Source: an uncultured bacterium
Lineage (GTDB): Bacteria; Patescibacteria; JAEDAM01; Absconditabacterales; Absconditicoccaceae
DNA: 33,959 bases
Direction: 5' to 3'
Assembly: GCA_903904545.1 (NCBI GenBank)
Contig: CAIVDB010000120.1
Location: 1 to 33,959, forward strand
How positions within the stretch are numbered: the first letter of the stretch is position 1; each line of letters begins with the position of its first letter. The notes beneath the pieces were generated by a model that ran no database searches, was not told the origin of the DNA, and saw only the letters and a list, made by a program, of their open reading frames with translations. The translations under genes were made by a program, and so were the position numbers. Positions 8,606 to 18,897 of this stretch are shown here, one piece after another.

Positions 8606-11386
8606 ATGTCATTCACTCCTGCAATCCAGCAATATCTTGATGTCAAAGAACAATATCCTGATTGTATTCTCTTTTTTCGTATTGGAGATTTCTATGAGAC
8701 GTTTTTCGATGATGCAAAGATCTGTAGTAAAGTTCTAGATTTGATTCTCACCAGTAAAAATAAAAATGCTGAAGATCCTGTTCCTATGGCAGGAATTCCC
8801 TTTCATAGCGTCGATAAATATATCCCTAAATTAGTTGCCCATGGGTACAAAGTCGCTATTGCAGAGCAAACTTCTGAGCCTATTCCTTGAAGAATTGTCG
8901 AAAGAGAAGTGACGCAGATTATCACCCCATGAACCTTTATCCAAGAAGGGAAAAAATGATTTACGTATATCCTTGCAGTATATTTCAAACCGTATAGTGA
9001 TGGGACTTCCTATCATATTGCTTGGTGAGATTTTTCGCTTGGAGAGTATTGGACCAAAAGTTTCCAAGATATCGCTCAAATGCAACAGTTTATCCTGACG
9101 CTCAGACCTAGTGAAGTGATCTTTGATGTTGATTTCTCTGAAAGGACATTGATAAGTTCCTATCTTACTCAAGAAATTTCTTCCCTCATATCACTCTATG
9201 AAGTTCCTTTCAATGCCACAGATTTTCTCCTCCATATGACCAAGGTACAAAGTCTTAGCAGCTTTGGGAAAGCGGTAGAAGAAGGAAGACTTAGTGCAAT
9301 AGCACTTTTGCTTAATTATATTAGCAATACCCAGAAGACTGATCTTCGTAATATCGCTAAGATTGCTCTTCATTCCCAAAATGATCTTGTCCTCTTGGAC
9401 GACGTGACCCTCAAAAATCTTGAAATTTTCTCCTCGAGTTATGAACATAGTGAGAAATATAGCCTAGTCGGCATCTTGGATAGAACAAAAACGAGTGGGT
9501 GATCAAGACTCCTCCGCTATCTCTTAGGACATCCTACGAATAATCTCCAGACCTTAGAAACCAGACTCAGTCACATTTCTTACTACCTCCAGGAAAATAT
9601 GATCCGTCCGCAACTCGTAGGTGTAGATACTCATAAGATTTCTGCAGCTCTTGCTACCGTGACCGACATCCAAAAAGTGATGAGTACCCTCCTCTACAAA
9701 AAATTGAGTCCTAACGTATATATCAAACTCAGAGCTACGCTTCGTATCTTTTTTGATTCAGCATTTCTCTGTAAAGAATTGACTCGTCTTGGACTCAGTG
9801 ATGAGCATTTTACGCAAGTACAACACCTCTACAACCACCTTCAACAGCTCCTCAAGGACGATAATGATTTCCAAGAAGATATGAATTTTATCCGTGATGG
9901 ATATCATGCTGATATTGACGAATTAAGAAAAGTTGCTTACCATAGCGATGAACTCTTGATGCACTATCAACAAGAACTCAGTCTTCGTAGTGGAATAAAT
10001 ACTGTGAAATTGAAGTATGTCATGAACCAATGATATTTTGTAGAGATTACCAATAAAGATATTGAAAACTTTGAGAAACAATTGAGAATTGAGAATTGAA
10101 AATTAGAAATTGAAGATTGAAAATTCGAAGTCATCCGTAGGAATACCCTCAAATGAGGACAAAGATATACCACTCCCTACCTTGAGAGTATACAGACACA
10201 AGTCATTGAAGCAAAAGATGATCTGATCAAGAGAGAATTTCAACTCTTGGAAGAAAGTAAGGCGATGGTAGCTAAAGGTACTGTCGCGTTGACGAGATTT
10301 GCTGAAGTCATTTCCTGGCTCGATGTCTACACTTCTCATGCACTTTTTGCTCATGAAAAAAAATATATCCAACCCGAACTTATCAATAATACTTCATTGA
10401 CCATCACAGGGGGAAGACATCCTGTCATCGAGGCCTTCCTGCCAAGAGATCAACAATTTATTCCGAATGATCTTTTTTTGAATGTAGAGTGAAGAGTGAA
10501 GCCTGCAGAAGTTGGTGCAGAGGTACGTGTACATAGTGAAGAGACTTCTGAACTCTGAACTCCTAATTCTCAACTCAACGATGCCCCCTGAACCATAAAC
10601 TCTGAACCCGCTGGTTTTCTTCACATCATAACCTGACCAAATATGGGTGGGAAATCTACCTATCTCAGGCAGAATGCTCTCATTGTTTTGCTTGCGCATT
10701 GTGGGTTGTATGTGCCTGCTGAGAAAGCGACAATTGGACTTGTAGATGCCCTCTTTGCTCGCGTGGGAAGTGGCGATGTGATTGCCAAAAATCAATCCAC
10801 CTTTATGACAGAGATGATCGAAGTCGCAAATATTTTGCATAATGCAACAAATAAAAGTTTCATTATTTTCGATGAACTGGGTCGCGGAACATCAACCTAT
10901 GATGGACTTGCTATTACCAAAGCAATCCTTGAATATGTCGCGACCCATATCCAAGCAAGGACCCTCATTGCAACGCATTATCATGAATTAATTCAGCTCG
11001 AAGAGACACTTCCTGGGGTACAAAATTATTCAGTAAACGTTTATGAAACTGATAAAGAAGTCGTCTTTATGAAAAAAATTGTTCGCTGAGGAGCAAGCAA
11101 AAGTTATGGAATCGATGTGGCAAAAATTGCAGGGATCCCTTCGGTGATTTTGGATAAGGCAAAGTACAATCTCGCATCGCTCCAAAATAAAAATTGAGAA
11201 TTTAAAATTGAAAGTTGAGAAAATAAAAGAAGTTCTTGAACACTGGATTTTGAAATTCAGGCTCCATCTGAAGATCCTCGCTATGAAAAGATCAAAAGAT
11301 TTCTTGATGGCTTCGATCTCAATAATATTACTCCTCTCCAAGCTTTGCAATTACTCAGCAAGGTGAAAGATGATTTAAGTGAGTAA
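8606..11386 (+). CDS. mutS: DNA mismatch repair protein MutS with repeat-derived insertions
   Basis: This 926-residue ATPase recognises mismatched DNA. The mismatch-reading Phe-x-Glu is at residues 29-31 (GDFYE). The connector, lever and clamp domains follow, then Walker A GPNMGGKS at 677-684 whose first Gly is UGA, Walker B FIIFDELGRGTSTYDG and the ATHYHEL switch. Many UGA-Gly codons join the frame from ATG 8606 to TAA 11386. It is longer than the usual 850-880 residues. Three stretches look inserted: about residues 490-508 (KQLRIENGKLEIEDGKF), about 628-671 just before Walker A, and about 860-880 in the C-terminal linker. At DNA level all three resemble the AT-rich spacer repeats. No mutL is in the window. 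Confidence 0.95.
10072..10128 (+). repeat. Spacer-type repeat in frame inside mutS (1)
   Basis: Units of the form gagaattgagaattgaaaat and variants run across about 57 nt of coding sequence and give the peptide LRIENGKLEIEDGKFE. The same short-period phrases fill intergenic DNA elsewhere in the window. Confidence 0.7.
10486..10620 (+). repeat. Spacer-type repeat in frame inside mutS (2)
   Basis: About 45 codons between FLNVE and LHIITGPNM are made of phrases such as tgaactctgaactcctaatt and accataaactctgaaccc. The latter closely matches intergenic DNA near 1790-1806. Related MutS proteins have only a short strand connection at this place. Confidence 0.7.
11182..11232 (+). repeat. Spacer-type repeat in frame inside mutS (3)
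   Basis: The phrases aaaaattgagaatttaaaat and tgaaagttgagaaaataaaa encode NGEFKIESGENKR in the variable linker before the C-terminal domain. It is the same short-period style as the other two insertions. Confidence 0.6.
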
Positions 11387-11408
11387 ATTTATTTTGTAAG
11401 TATATTCT

Positions 11409-12083
11409 TTGCAATCACTACAACCCATCACACGAAAAACCAATCATATTCAGTGATTACACTTCCATCCTGAGGATACCCAGAATGCACTTTTTGATGC
11501 TATTGTACATGAGATGAAAATATTCGAATGAGTAGATGAGAATTGAGAAAAATGCGAATATATGTATTTCCTTTCTAATAAAGGAGAATTTCATAAGATG
11601 AAAGTTATTGATGTAAAATTACATAGTGAACGAGAAGACTTTTTTTGTAGTAAGAAATCTACTATTACTGATCTTATTGAGAAGTATAAGATGCTACTTA
11701 ATGATTTTATAGATACCATCCCATTCTCTCCCACGAATAAATTTGCACTGATTCCACATTCTAAATATAATAGACATATAATGTCGTATTTTTATTTTAA
11801 ATGTAGAAAATCTTGGTTCTGAAAAATATTCTCATCATTGGGTGGTTCTCTACAAAAGATACTTTCACAAGATGATGAAATATATAATCAGATCAATAAG
11901 TATTTGTCGTTTCATAGAAAGGTTGTAGCTAACCGCTACTTTAATTTTAATCCTTTCACATGACAAGATGAGGAGGGCTGATTAGGAAGGATAACGAATC
12001 AAGACATCCAACAAGGAAATGAAATCCTTAAAAAAGTAATTGCCTATCTAGAAGATAAGGTAGAAAAAGAAAATTCTGTATAA
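11409..12083 (+). CDS. Hypothetical protein between mutS and mazG
   Basis: This protein has up to 225 residues in one frame with several UGA-Gly codons, ending at TAA. The start is uncertain. TTG at 11409 gives a product 22 nt after mutS that includes the plausible segment PITRKTNHIQGLHFHPEDTQ. The first ATG is 11514. The remainder is polar and mixed alpha/beta (YMYFLSNKGEFHKMKVIDVK, FIDTIPFSPTNKFALIPHSK), ending in a lysine-rich helix. There is no signal peptide or TM helix. I recognise no family. The tight spacing on both sides puts it in a mutS-mazG operon. Confidence 0.65.
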
Positions 12084-12101
12084 ATTTTATCTCCTCTTTC
12101 T

Positions 12102-12641
12102 ATGATGAATTTATCTCAAGCACAACAAAACGTAGATGATTTTTTTAATACCTATCGTGGATGATTGCCTACCCTTGGAAGAACATTCCAGAAGATTAGA
12201 GAAGAGGCTGGAGAGATAAAGGATGCCCTCAAGGACTATAAGAAATTAGCCACACCAGAGCATCTTCATGAAATTATAGGAGAAGTAGGAGACGAATTCT
12301 TCTACTTTATTTGTTTGGCCAGTGTTTTGAATATACCGCTCCAAAACACGCTTCCTATCGATTCTCCAAAAGCGCCTGTTGAAAAAATTTCTGATGAGAC
12401 ATACAATAGGCTATATATACTTCTCAAAAAAATCAGAAAAATAAGAAAACAGATCAAAGAATATATTTCCGAGGATGAAATGTCTCTTGAAGAAGAGCAA
12501 CGATTGGAAAAAGACATTGAGGAGATATTTTTTCATCTTAGTACGGTAGCAGAAATGCTTGGAGTTTCTTTGCAATATTGTCTCAATCTTACTATCGAAA
12601 AAAAGATAGTTCAGGCAGAGAAGAGAGTTATAGAAATATAA
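12102..12641 (+). CDS. MazG-like nucleotide pyrophosphohydrolase
   Basis: This 179-residue all-alpha NTP pyrophosphohydrolase-like protein hydrolyses nucleoside triphosphates to monophosphates in characterised family members, and is often a house-cleaning enzyme. The metal-binding pattern is present: EEAGE (E34, E35, E38) on one helix and EVGDE (E61, D64) on the next. The C-terminal 90 residues form further charged helices that lack an obvious second active site. One UGA near the N-terminus (TYRGGLP) encodes Gly. ATG codons at 12102 and 12105 are adjacent. It lies 18 nt after the upstream gene and, with mutS, suggests a DNA-fidelity operon. Confidence 0.8.
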
Positions 12642-12660
12642 ATATGTATTAATTTTCAAA

Positions 12661-12692
12661 AAAGAGATACCCAGAAGATACCTCTTTATATT
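12661..12692. terminator. Possible weak terminator between convergent genes
   Basis: Stem aaagag (12661-12666) / ctcttt (12682-12687) with a 15-nt loop, followed by an AT-rich stretch, lies between mazG and the convergent pseudouridine synthase gene. The stem is short. Confidence 0.3.
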
Positions 12693-13430
12693 TTATCTTT
12701 TTTTCTGATTGTTTAGGTCTGATTGGTCTTCCTGGATCTTTACTAATTTCATTTTCCCACTTCTGAGATCGCCAAGGACATATTTTCCTTCACGAATTCT
12801 TTGTAGATCCATCACATTGTATCCTAATTTTTTGAACATTCTTCTGATATGTCTATTTTTTCCTTCTTGGAGAATTACATTGTAATAAAATCATTTTCCT
12901 CTCTTAGATTTATTGTGAATCACTTTGATGGCCTTAAGAATTTCTCCCTCTTCTTTGACTCACAAGATACATTCTTCTTTGGCTTTAGGACCTAATTGTC
13001 TATCAAGTTCTACGAGATATTCTTTCTGTATGCCTGCACTGGGATGACTGTATTCATGGACTAACTTGGGATCGTCGGTAAGCAAAAGTAATCCATGAGA
13101 TTCTTTATCTAATCTTCCAATATAATACCGTTTGTGATATTCAAAGGGAAGTAATTTATAGATAGTCTGACAATGAGGATCTGCCTTAGAAACCACATAT
13201 CCTTTGGGCTTATTGAGTAACATCAAAGAAGCTGGCTTGTCTAATGACTTGAGTTTTGCCTTACCTTCATCGGTTTTCCCTTGGATCTTGATCTCATCGC
13301 CTTCCTGGATCTCTGTAGTATAGGACTCTACCTTTTTTCTATTGACGAAAATCTTTCCTTCATCGATGAATTTTGTGAGTGTTCTACGAGAAACGCCATT
13401 GGTCTTTTGTAAATATTCTAATAAACGCAT
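12693..13430 (-). CDS. rluB: RsuA/RluB-family pseudouridine synthase
   Basis: This 245-residue enzyme isomerises a specific uridine of ribosomal RNA to pseudouridine. The N-terminal S4 RNA-binding domain (residues 1-48) reads LLEYLQKTNGVSRRTLTKFI...GKIFVNRK. The catalytic domain has LLNKPKGYVVS and GRLDKESHGLLLLTDD with the catalytic Asp at 108. The late motif EGKNRHIRRMFKKLGYNV is typical of the RsuA/RluB/RluE/RluF group. One UGA (12960) encodes Gly, and it ends at TAA. It is named after RluB by domain content; the exact target site (16S or 23S) cannot be read from sequence alone. Confidence 0.9.
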
Positions 13431-13439
13431 GGGGGAATT

Positions 13440-13580
13440 ATAAATTATAAATGTTAAATTATATATTGGGAATTGGGAATCGGGAATTAGTTTATTAGTC
13501 TAAGATCTAAGATCTAAGTTCTAAAATCTAAGTTCTATTTTCTAAAATCTAAGTTCTAAGTTCTATTTTCTATTTTCAGG
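13440..13580. repeat. Short-period spacer repeats (taagttctaaaatc family)
   Basis: After ggaattgggaatcgggaatt come about ten units of the form ctaagatctaagttctaaaa and ttctattttctattttc. It lies between the lipoprotein gene and the pseudouridine synthase gene, both on the minus strand. Confidence 0.8.
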
Positions 13581-13587
13581 CGATTAA

Positions 13588-13619
13588 GAAAAAAGAGAAA
13601 CCCTGAGATCTCTCTTTTA
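13588..13619 (-). terminator. Rho-independent terminator after the lipoprotein gene
   Basis: Stem aaaagaga (13591-13598) / tctctttt (13611-13618), with a T-run on the minus strand, lies about 40 nt past the lipoprotein stop. Confidence 0.7.
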
Positions 13620-13660
13620 GCTTTTCGTCAGAAGATTTCAACCTATCTTAGGGTAGGGAA

Positions 13661-13900
13661 TTATTCTGCTTTAGTTGTTGTAGTTGTAGTTGGAGCTGTT
13701 GCTGGCGCTACTTCTGTAGTAGTTTCAGTTGTTCCAGTTGATTCAGTAGTTGGAGCCATTTCAACTTCAGGAGTTGGAGCCACTACTTCTTCTACTACTG
13801 CACCATTTTGTTCTTCAACTTCAGGAGTTGTAGCACCACATCCAGCTAATAGAGCAACAGATGCTCCAAGAACTGCTAGAGTCAATAAGTTCTTTTTCAT
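13661..13900 (-). CDS. Small Thr/Pro/Glu-rich lipoprotein
   Basis: This 79-residue protein has a lipoprotein signal: MKKNLLTLAVLGASVALLAGC, with the lipobox LAGC and Cys21 as the lipid-modified residue. The mature part is a low-complexity Thr, Pro, Glu and Val-rich chain (PTPEVEMAPTTESTGTTETT). It may serve as a flexible surface tether or a mucin-like coat. It has no UGA codon, its own promoter and its own terminator. No specific function is recognised. Confidence 0.85.
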   Translation of the reverse strand: MKKNLLTLAVLGASVALLAGCGATTPEVEEQNGAVVEEVVAPTPEVEMAPTTESTGTTETTTEVAPATAPTTTTTTKAE

Positions 13901-13940
13901 TGAACAATTATTTTAACATATAAAAAATGCATGTAGATGA

Positions 13941-13968
13941 TGTATAATAAAATTTATCTGGATTTCAA
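13941..13968 (-). promoter_or_regulatory. Promoter TTGAAA-16-TATACA for the lipoprotein gene
   Basis: On the minus strand the -35 box (13963-13968) and -10 box (13941-13946) are 16 nt apart, 40 nt upstream of the lipoprotein ATG. Confidence 0.65.
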
Positions 13969-14086
13969 GGGTTTATTTTCTCATAAAGCTTCTCTTTTTG
14001 TTTTTTTTATTTCTTATCATTATTCGGGATAGAGCTTTTGCTCTATAATTGTATTTTCATTTCTCATCTTTTATTAGAAAAAATCT

Positions 14087-14114
14087 TTGACATAGCGCAA
14101 GAGAATCGTATATA
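14087..14114 (+). promoter_or_regulatory. Promoter TTGACA-16-TATATA
   Basis: A perfect -35 box (14087-14092) and a good -10 box (14109-14114) are 16 nt apart. The transcript should start near 14121, only about 11 nt before the first ATG at 14132 and 65 nt before the alternative ATG at 14186. Confidence 0.75.
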
Positions 14115-14131
14115 TACTCTTATATCGGCAG

Positions 14132-16393
14132 ATGGCTAAGATGTTTTTTGTATTCGTCCTTTTATCTTTTGGTTGTATAGAGTATATGGAAGAACAAAGG
14201 TATGCCAACATCGTACAACAATATCGTGGGATATTGGCATTTATATCCAGATATCTTGTAATTTTATCGGCGCTTGCCATAGGTTTTTTTATTTTTCAGA
14301 GAGTTTTTCTTAATCCTACATATATCTCTGAGCGTGAAGATCCTTTCTTCCTCAAAAAGGTCGAACTTATTGGTAAATTTGAAAATATGTTGAAACAAGC
14401 TCAACAAGGGACAGATATCCAAACGTACATCATCCAAGGACCACTGCAAACAAAGAACCAGACTATTATTTCTCAAGACAATCTCCTGAGCTACAAAGGC
14501 ATTATTGTTCCTAGATTTTTTTCTCTCAATATCCAACAACAGAGCATACAACCCCTTTCTTACTTCAGTTCTCCTAAATATGATACGGGAGAATTAGATC
14601 GTATCATCTCTGCATTTATTCTCAACGAATATATCACACTGCCTCCTCTCATCAAGAACACCCAGTTACCTGTAGATACTTCACTTTCAAAAACATTTAA
14701 TCTCTCTTGTGTTTTTACTAATAAATTTTCCCAATCTACTTGTGACTACTATATCAAAAATTTTCTTTCCTCGTTCTTCGTTTTCAACCTCAGCCTTGAT
14801 TATATTGAGTTAGCAAATATTTTTTCTCATCTCCAAGAGAATAAACAGCATCTTGATACCTTTTGTACTAATCTACAAAAATATCTCCTCTATACCAATG
14901 ATGCAAATGAAGAAATCAAGTTACTCTTTGATCAATGTGGACAAGAGACGAAGGATTTCTTCAAAAAAATGGAAAATTTTATCAATATACAAAATCAATT
15001 AGAACAATGATTTATCAATACTGATGTTTACAAAGATCCAACACTCAACGCCTACAAACTTTTCTCTTATCAACAAATTTTGTATCATGACATGCAAGAA
15101 AATAGAGTACTCTATAATCAATATATCATGTATCTCACGTTTATCAAAGAACTTTTGAAATCTCCAAATAAATTAGATCGTTTTTATTACGATGAGATGT
15201 ATTGGTTTGCTACGCATTACCTCAAGCCAGCACTTCAAGGGACTCGTTATGAAAGTCGTATCTGAGGAATTAGAGACGATCAGATTAGCACGATTATCAG
15301 ACTCATAGATACTATCAATGAAGGAGATGATTTATGAGAATTTACTGGCTTACTCTCTCAGGTTTCAAATAAGAGCATTCTCGTGCTAGCGCCTTCATAT
15401 TCATGAGCACAGACAGATGTCCCGCTCCAAGAGAAAATTATTAAAAAATTGAAATATATCTCTTATCTCCAAGTAGAACCGCCCACTATTAGAAATAATC
15501 AAGCCACACTTTCTGGTGTATTTATTCTTGGTGAAATCAAAATAGCTACCGTCCTCCAAGTAACCTATCAAGATGATACATTTTATGTGCGTAGTATGAG
15601 CATCCCTGAATATCCTCGTCTTGTCTCTGCACTCAAAACATTATTTACTGACAAGAAAGTAAGTCTTGGAGACTTGTATAGTGCAATCACTAAAAATTTC
15701 TCTTTTTATCAGAACAATGATAGTATTCAGTCTTGAGAAACTAAGAATATTTGTGATGATCTCAATGGGAGACAAAAAGAGCTCTCTATGACGGTCACTG
15801 CTTGCAGTCCAGATCATATTACCATAAGAAGGACTCTCTCCACAGTATCGTGAACACAGGAGCTCCTCTATACCATCTTTCTTACTAATTATATGCCCAA
15901 TGCCATTGTAGTATCAGACAAACAATTACAAGAGAATATCAACAAACTTGTTTCATTAGATTCTTCTCGTGCTCTGAGTGGACTTATTCAAGAAATTTTT
16001 GATGTTCCTTTCCGTATTGCTGTAATACAGACAGGGAATGAAGGAACTGCAAATATGATTTCTGTTTTGGAAACGTTCAAAAAATATCTTAGTATTGCCC
16101 CCAATGATATTGCAGAGAAAGACAGCAAATTACTTGTTGATTTTACGATCAAAGACATTTCTTTTCTTGGATATTATAAAGCAAATACGCATGTTCTAGA
16201 GCCTATATATTTCAAACAAGTAGCAACTTCGGGACAACCACTCATCATTCAATGATTGGGATTTACCCTCAATGACTCAAGTAGAAATATATTACAGTCT
16301 TTCATTACTGACCCACTTACCTACATCAAAAATATAGATACCACAGCCTGGAGGAATTATATCACCCCAGCAAGTTCGACCAAACAACCATAA
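14132..16393 (+). CDS. Large N-terminally anchored protein of unknown function
   Basis: Up to 753 residues in one frame with several UGA-Gly codons (15008 first), ending at TAA. ATG 14132 adds a hydrophobic stretch (MAKMFFVFVLLSFG). ATG 14186 gives a cleaner N-terminus (MEEQRYANIVQQY), with one TM helix at its residues about 14-36 (ISRYLVILSALAIGFFIFQ), and may be the true start. The rest (about 700 residues) looks like an extracytoplasmic mixed alpha/beta chain with segments such as VLAPSYSGAQTDVPLQ and QATLSGVFILGEIKIATVLQ. Cys are few. I recognise no domain. It is followed by an exonuclease gene 27 nt away on the same strand. Confidence 0.7.
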
Positions 16394-16420
16394 TTTTATT
16401 TTTTGTTTGCCCTTGTCTGT

Positions 16421-17422
16421 ATGTACAAAAGATTTACCTTAGAAGAACTCAAGACAGTACAAAATACCTTTATCAATAATTTTTATGGTATTGCAAAAAA
16501 AGAATATTGTCAAATGCCGAGTGACCTCTTCAAAAAAATATTTAGAGAATGAAATGATATTTATTATTTCAATAGATGAGAACCTCTTTTTAGATTTTCT
16601 AAATTGGAAAATAATGATGTGGTTCTCATGGATGAAAAAGAAAAAGTTCAGGTTATCTTGGATGAACAAACAAAAAAAGAATTTCAATCCATGATCAAAC
16701 AGTTTCTTATCAAGAAAGAAAAAATTCATGGACAAAAGTCTATAGAGCACATTCTTTTGGATGCGTTCCAAGAGTGATTTCATACTGATGTTTTAGGAAA
16801 GAAATATTTAGTATATGACATCGAAACTACAGGAGATCTCAATGATCTCAAGCATATGAAATTCATCCTTGCTTATAGTATGGAAGCGAATGAGTATCAT
16901 AAAATGACCTATGAATATATCGATGAGGCGGGGCTCGCAGCATTTGTGCAAAAGATGTTGGACTGGGATGGATATATTGTGTGATTTAATAATATCTGGT
17001 TTGATAATCCTGTCTGTATTTACAATACCGGGAGATCTGATGAAGACCTTCAATGTCTCAATGAGAAAAGTATCGATCTCTATGTCCTTATCCACGCGCT
17101 TACATGAAAGAGAATGTGACTAAATAAGGTATCTGAAGCATTGGTTGCTGTCAGCAAAACACTGGAATCTGGTTTAGAAGGAGAAAGGCTCTATAAGGAG
17201 TTTTTGGCAACGGGGGATAGTGAGTTGATGGAAACTTTTAAACAATACTGCAAAAATGATGTTAGGATGACTGCGCTTGTATTCCTCTACCTCATGCATT
17301 ATCAAAAGGTATTTATCGAAGGAGAAGAAATTACTTTTGATCTGGAAGATATCATCAATAAGTCTAATCATGAAGTCAAAGAGCTCTCTGGGAATACTAT
17401 AGAACAGCGCATCTTTGTTTAG
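16421..17422 (+). CDS. DEDDy-type 3'-5' exonuclease, RNase H-like fold
   Basis: This 333-residue predicted 3'-5' exonuclease has its nuclease domain at about residues 128-300. Exo I is VYDIETTG (D133, E135), Exo II is GFNNIWFDNP (N190/N191, D195), and Exo III is YCKND (Y276, D280), the DEDDy pattern. The first Gly of GFNN is UGA. The N-terminal 125 residues are lysine-rich, match nothing I know and may bind nucleic acid. UGA-Gly codons occur at several places and the stop is TAG. Relatives include the YprB-like group; the substrate (DNA or RNA) is unknown. It lies 27 nt after the large anchored protein and 31 nt before the methyltransferase. Confidence 0.8.
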
Positions 17423-17453
17423 TAATTTTACTCTTTAATTATTTTCAATACTT

Positions 17454-18233
17454 ATGAGTATCCAAGATGATCTGACCGTGTTCTATGATGATCAAGCAAC
17501 AAAATATGCTCAGACGAGAGAGAAATATCGATCCGAAGCAGATTTTTTTCTAAATGAAATACAATCTTCTCCGAATAAGACTCTTCGCATCTTAGAGTTT
17601 GGCTGTGGAAGTGGAAGATTATTGAGTCAATTAACTCAAATCAAAAATAAAAAAATTGTGTATGTCGGAGTAGATCTTTCCAAAAAATTACTCGCTATCG
17701 CGAAGAAACAGGTCAAACCAGACAACAAACAGATGTCCTGTAGTTTTGTTTGTGAGGACATTCTGGACTATATTGGAGCCTGTAAACAAGAGTCTTTCGA
17801 TTATGTGATATGAATAGCTAGCTTTCAGCATATGCCAAAGAAGAAAGACCGTTATTATCTCCTCAAAAATAGTTATAGAGTCCTAAACTATGAAGGGAAG
17901 CTGATGATGAGTAATCGATCATTTTCTCGTTGGTTTCTAAAAAAATATCAATCAGCACTCCTCCACTCTCTTTGGAAGAGCATACTTCACCGAGGTATTC
18001 ATCAGTGGAATGATCTTCAACTTCCTTGGAAAACGCAGGGAAAAACGTTTTTTAGATTCTATCATATCTATACAAAGAAAGAACTTAATCGTCTGGTTCG
18101 TCTTTCTGGGTTTGTCTTGCTCCAATCGGAATACCTTGATCGTCATGGCATGATCACTCCGGATTGGAAGATTTCTAAAAGTACATTTATAATAGGTCAA
18201 AAGTCTATTTTCTCGCCTTGAGAATCAATATAA
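17454..18233 (+). CDS. Class I SAM-dependent methyltransferase
   Basis: This 259-residue protein carries SAM-binding motif I ILEFGCGSGRLL (47-57), motif II YVGVDLSKKLL, and an acidic FVCEDILDY strand. A post-motif region (FDYVIGIASFQHMPKKKDRY) follows, in which the Gly is UGA (17811). A second UGA (18219) lies near the C-terminus, and the gene ends at TAA 18231. The 'SFQHMP...YRVLNYEGKLMM' stretch resembles the small-molecule or tRNA wobble (Trm9/ABH8-like) branch, but the substrate cannot be assigned. The promoter of the next gene overlaps its 3' end. Confidence 0.85.
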
Positions 18234-18245
18234 TATATATATACT
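18218..18245 (+). promoter_or_regulatory. Promoter TTGAGA-16-TATACT
   Basis: The -35 box (18218-18223) and -10 box (18240-18245) are 16 nt apart and overlap the last codons of the methyltransferase. The site drives the lipoprotein gene. Confidence 0.6.
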
Positions 18246-18284
18246 TGTAGTATCTTATCTTTTTATCCTATTATGTTCATTTCT

Positions 18285-18830
18285 ATGAAAAAGTTATTAC
18301 GAACACTCCCTTTACTAAGCTTCCTCCTTGTAGGATGTGGAACAACGTTACCAAGTAAGACAACTCCAACGACTCCCGTGATAGAAAAGGCAGTTTATAC
18401 TTCTACTTCTGGAGTAAGTCTCACCTATACTACGGATTGGAAGTATATGGAGAATATCTACGGGTCACTCGTCACTTTCTTTGCACCTCAGACAGACAAT
18501 GATCTTTTTAGAGAGAATTTAGGAATTTCTTTGGAAAAATTACCTACTTCACTTACTGTAGATCAGTATTATGCAACGACAAAGACACAACTAGGGAAAC
18601 TCATCAAAGACTTTACTGAAGTAGGGAATGAAAACCTTATCGTCGATGGGCTTGTAGCTAAGAAAATTATCTACGAAGGGACACAACAAACGTATAAACT
18701 CAAGTGGCAACAAGTTTTTGTCATCAAAGAGAAGATTGTATATATTTTCACCTATACCGCTAATGGTGATACCTTTGATCTCTTTGCTCCTGCAGTAGAT
18801 GAGATGATCAAGACGGTAAAATTACAATAA
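18285..18830 (+). CDS. Lipoprotein with PsbP/DcrB-like domain
   Basis: This is a 181-residue lipoprotein when started at the ATG at 18285 (MKKLLRTLPLLSFLLVGCG); an in-frame ATG at 18273 would add four residues. The lipobox is LVGC. The mature part has a Thr/Pro-rich linker, then about 140 residues with the layout of PsbP/DcrB-type domains: VSLTYTTDWKY, LGISLEKLPTSLTVDQYYA, VDGLVAKKIIYEGTQQ, VFVIKEKIVYIFTYTANGDT, and DEMIKTVKL at the end. Such proteins are extracytoplasmic with poorly known roles. There is no UGA codon. A strong terminator follows 18 nt after the stop. Confidence 0.75.
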   Translation: MKKLLRTLPLLSFLLVGCGTTLPSKTTPTTPVIEKAVYTSTSGVSLTYTTDWKYMENIYGSLVTFFAPQTDNDLFRENLGISLEKLPTSLTVDQYYATTKTQLGKLIKDFTEVGNENLIVDGLVAKKIIYEGTQQTYKLKWQQVFVIKEKIVYIFTYTANGDTFDLFAPAVDEMIKTVKLQ

Positions 18831-18847
18831 GAAATATTTTTTCATTG

Positions 18848-18881
18848 AAAAAGTGTCGGCAAATAACCGGCACTTTTTTTT
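18848..18881 (+). terminator. Rho-independent terminator
   Basis: The stem aagtgtcgg / ccggcactt has one G-U pair and loop caaataa, and is followed by a run of T. It ends the lipoprotein transcript and faces the convergent gene at 18898-19590. Confidence 0.9.
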
Positions 18882-18897
18882 GTAGTTTCTTTTGGAG

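Noticed and set aside
10394..10840. Open frames opposite mutS and similar antisense frames elsewhere
   Set aside because: They overlap conserved coding sequence in other frames, have no family match and no promoter, and are shadows of the real genes.
8606..11386. Apparent pseudogene or multiple frameshifts in mutS and other genes
   Set aside because: The breaks are all in-frame UGA codons, not frame changes, and fall on conserved glycines. With code 25 the genes are intact.
13440..13580. CRISPR-like array
   Set aside because: The units are short, degenerate and contiguous with no unique spacers of constant length, and no cas gene is present.
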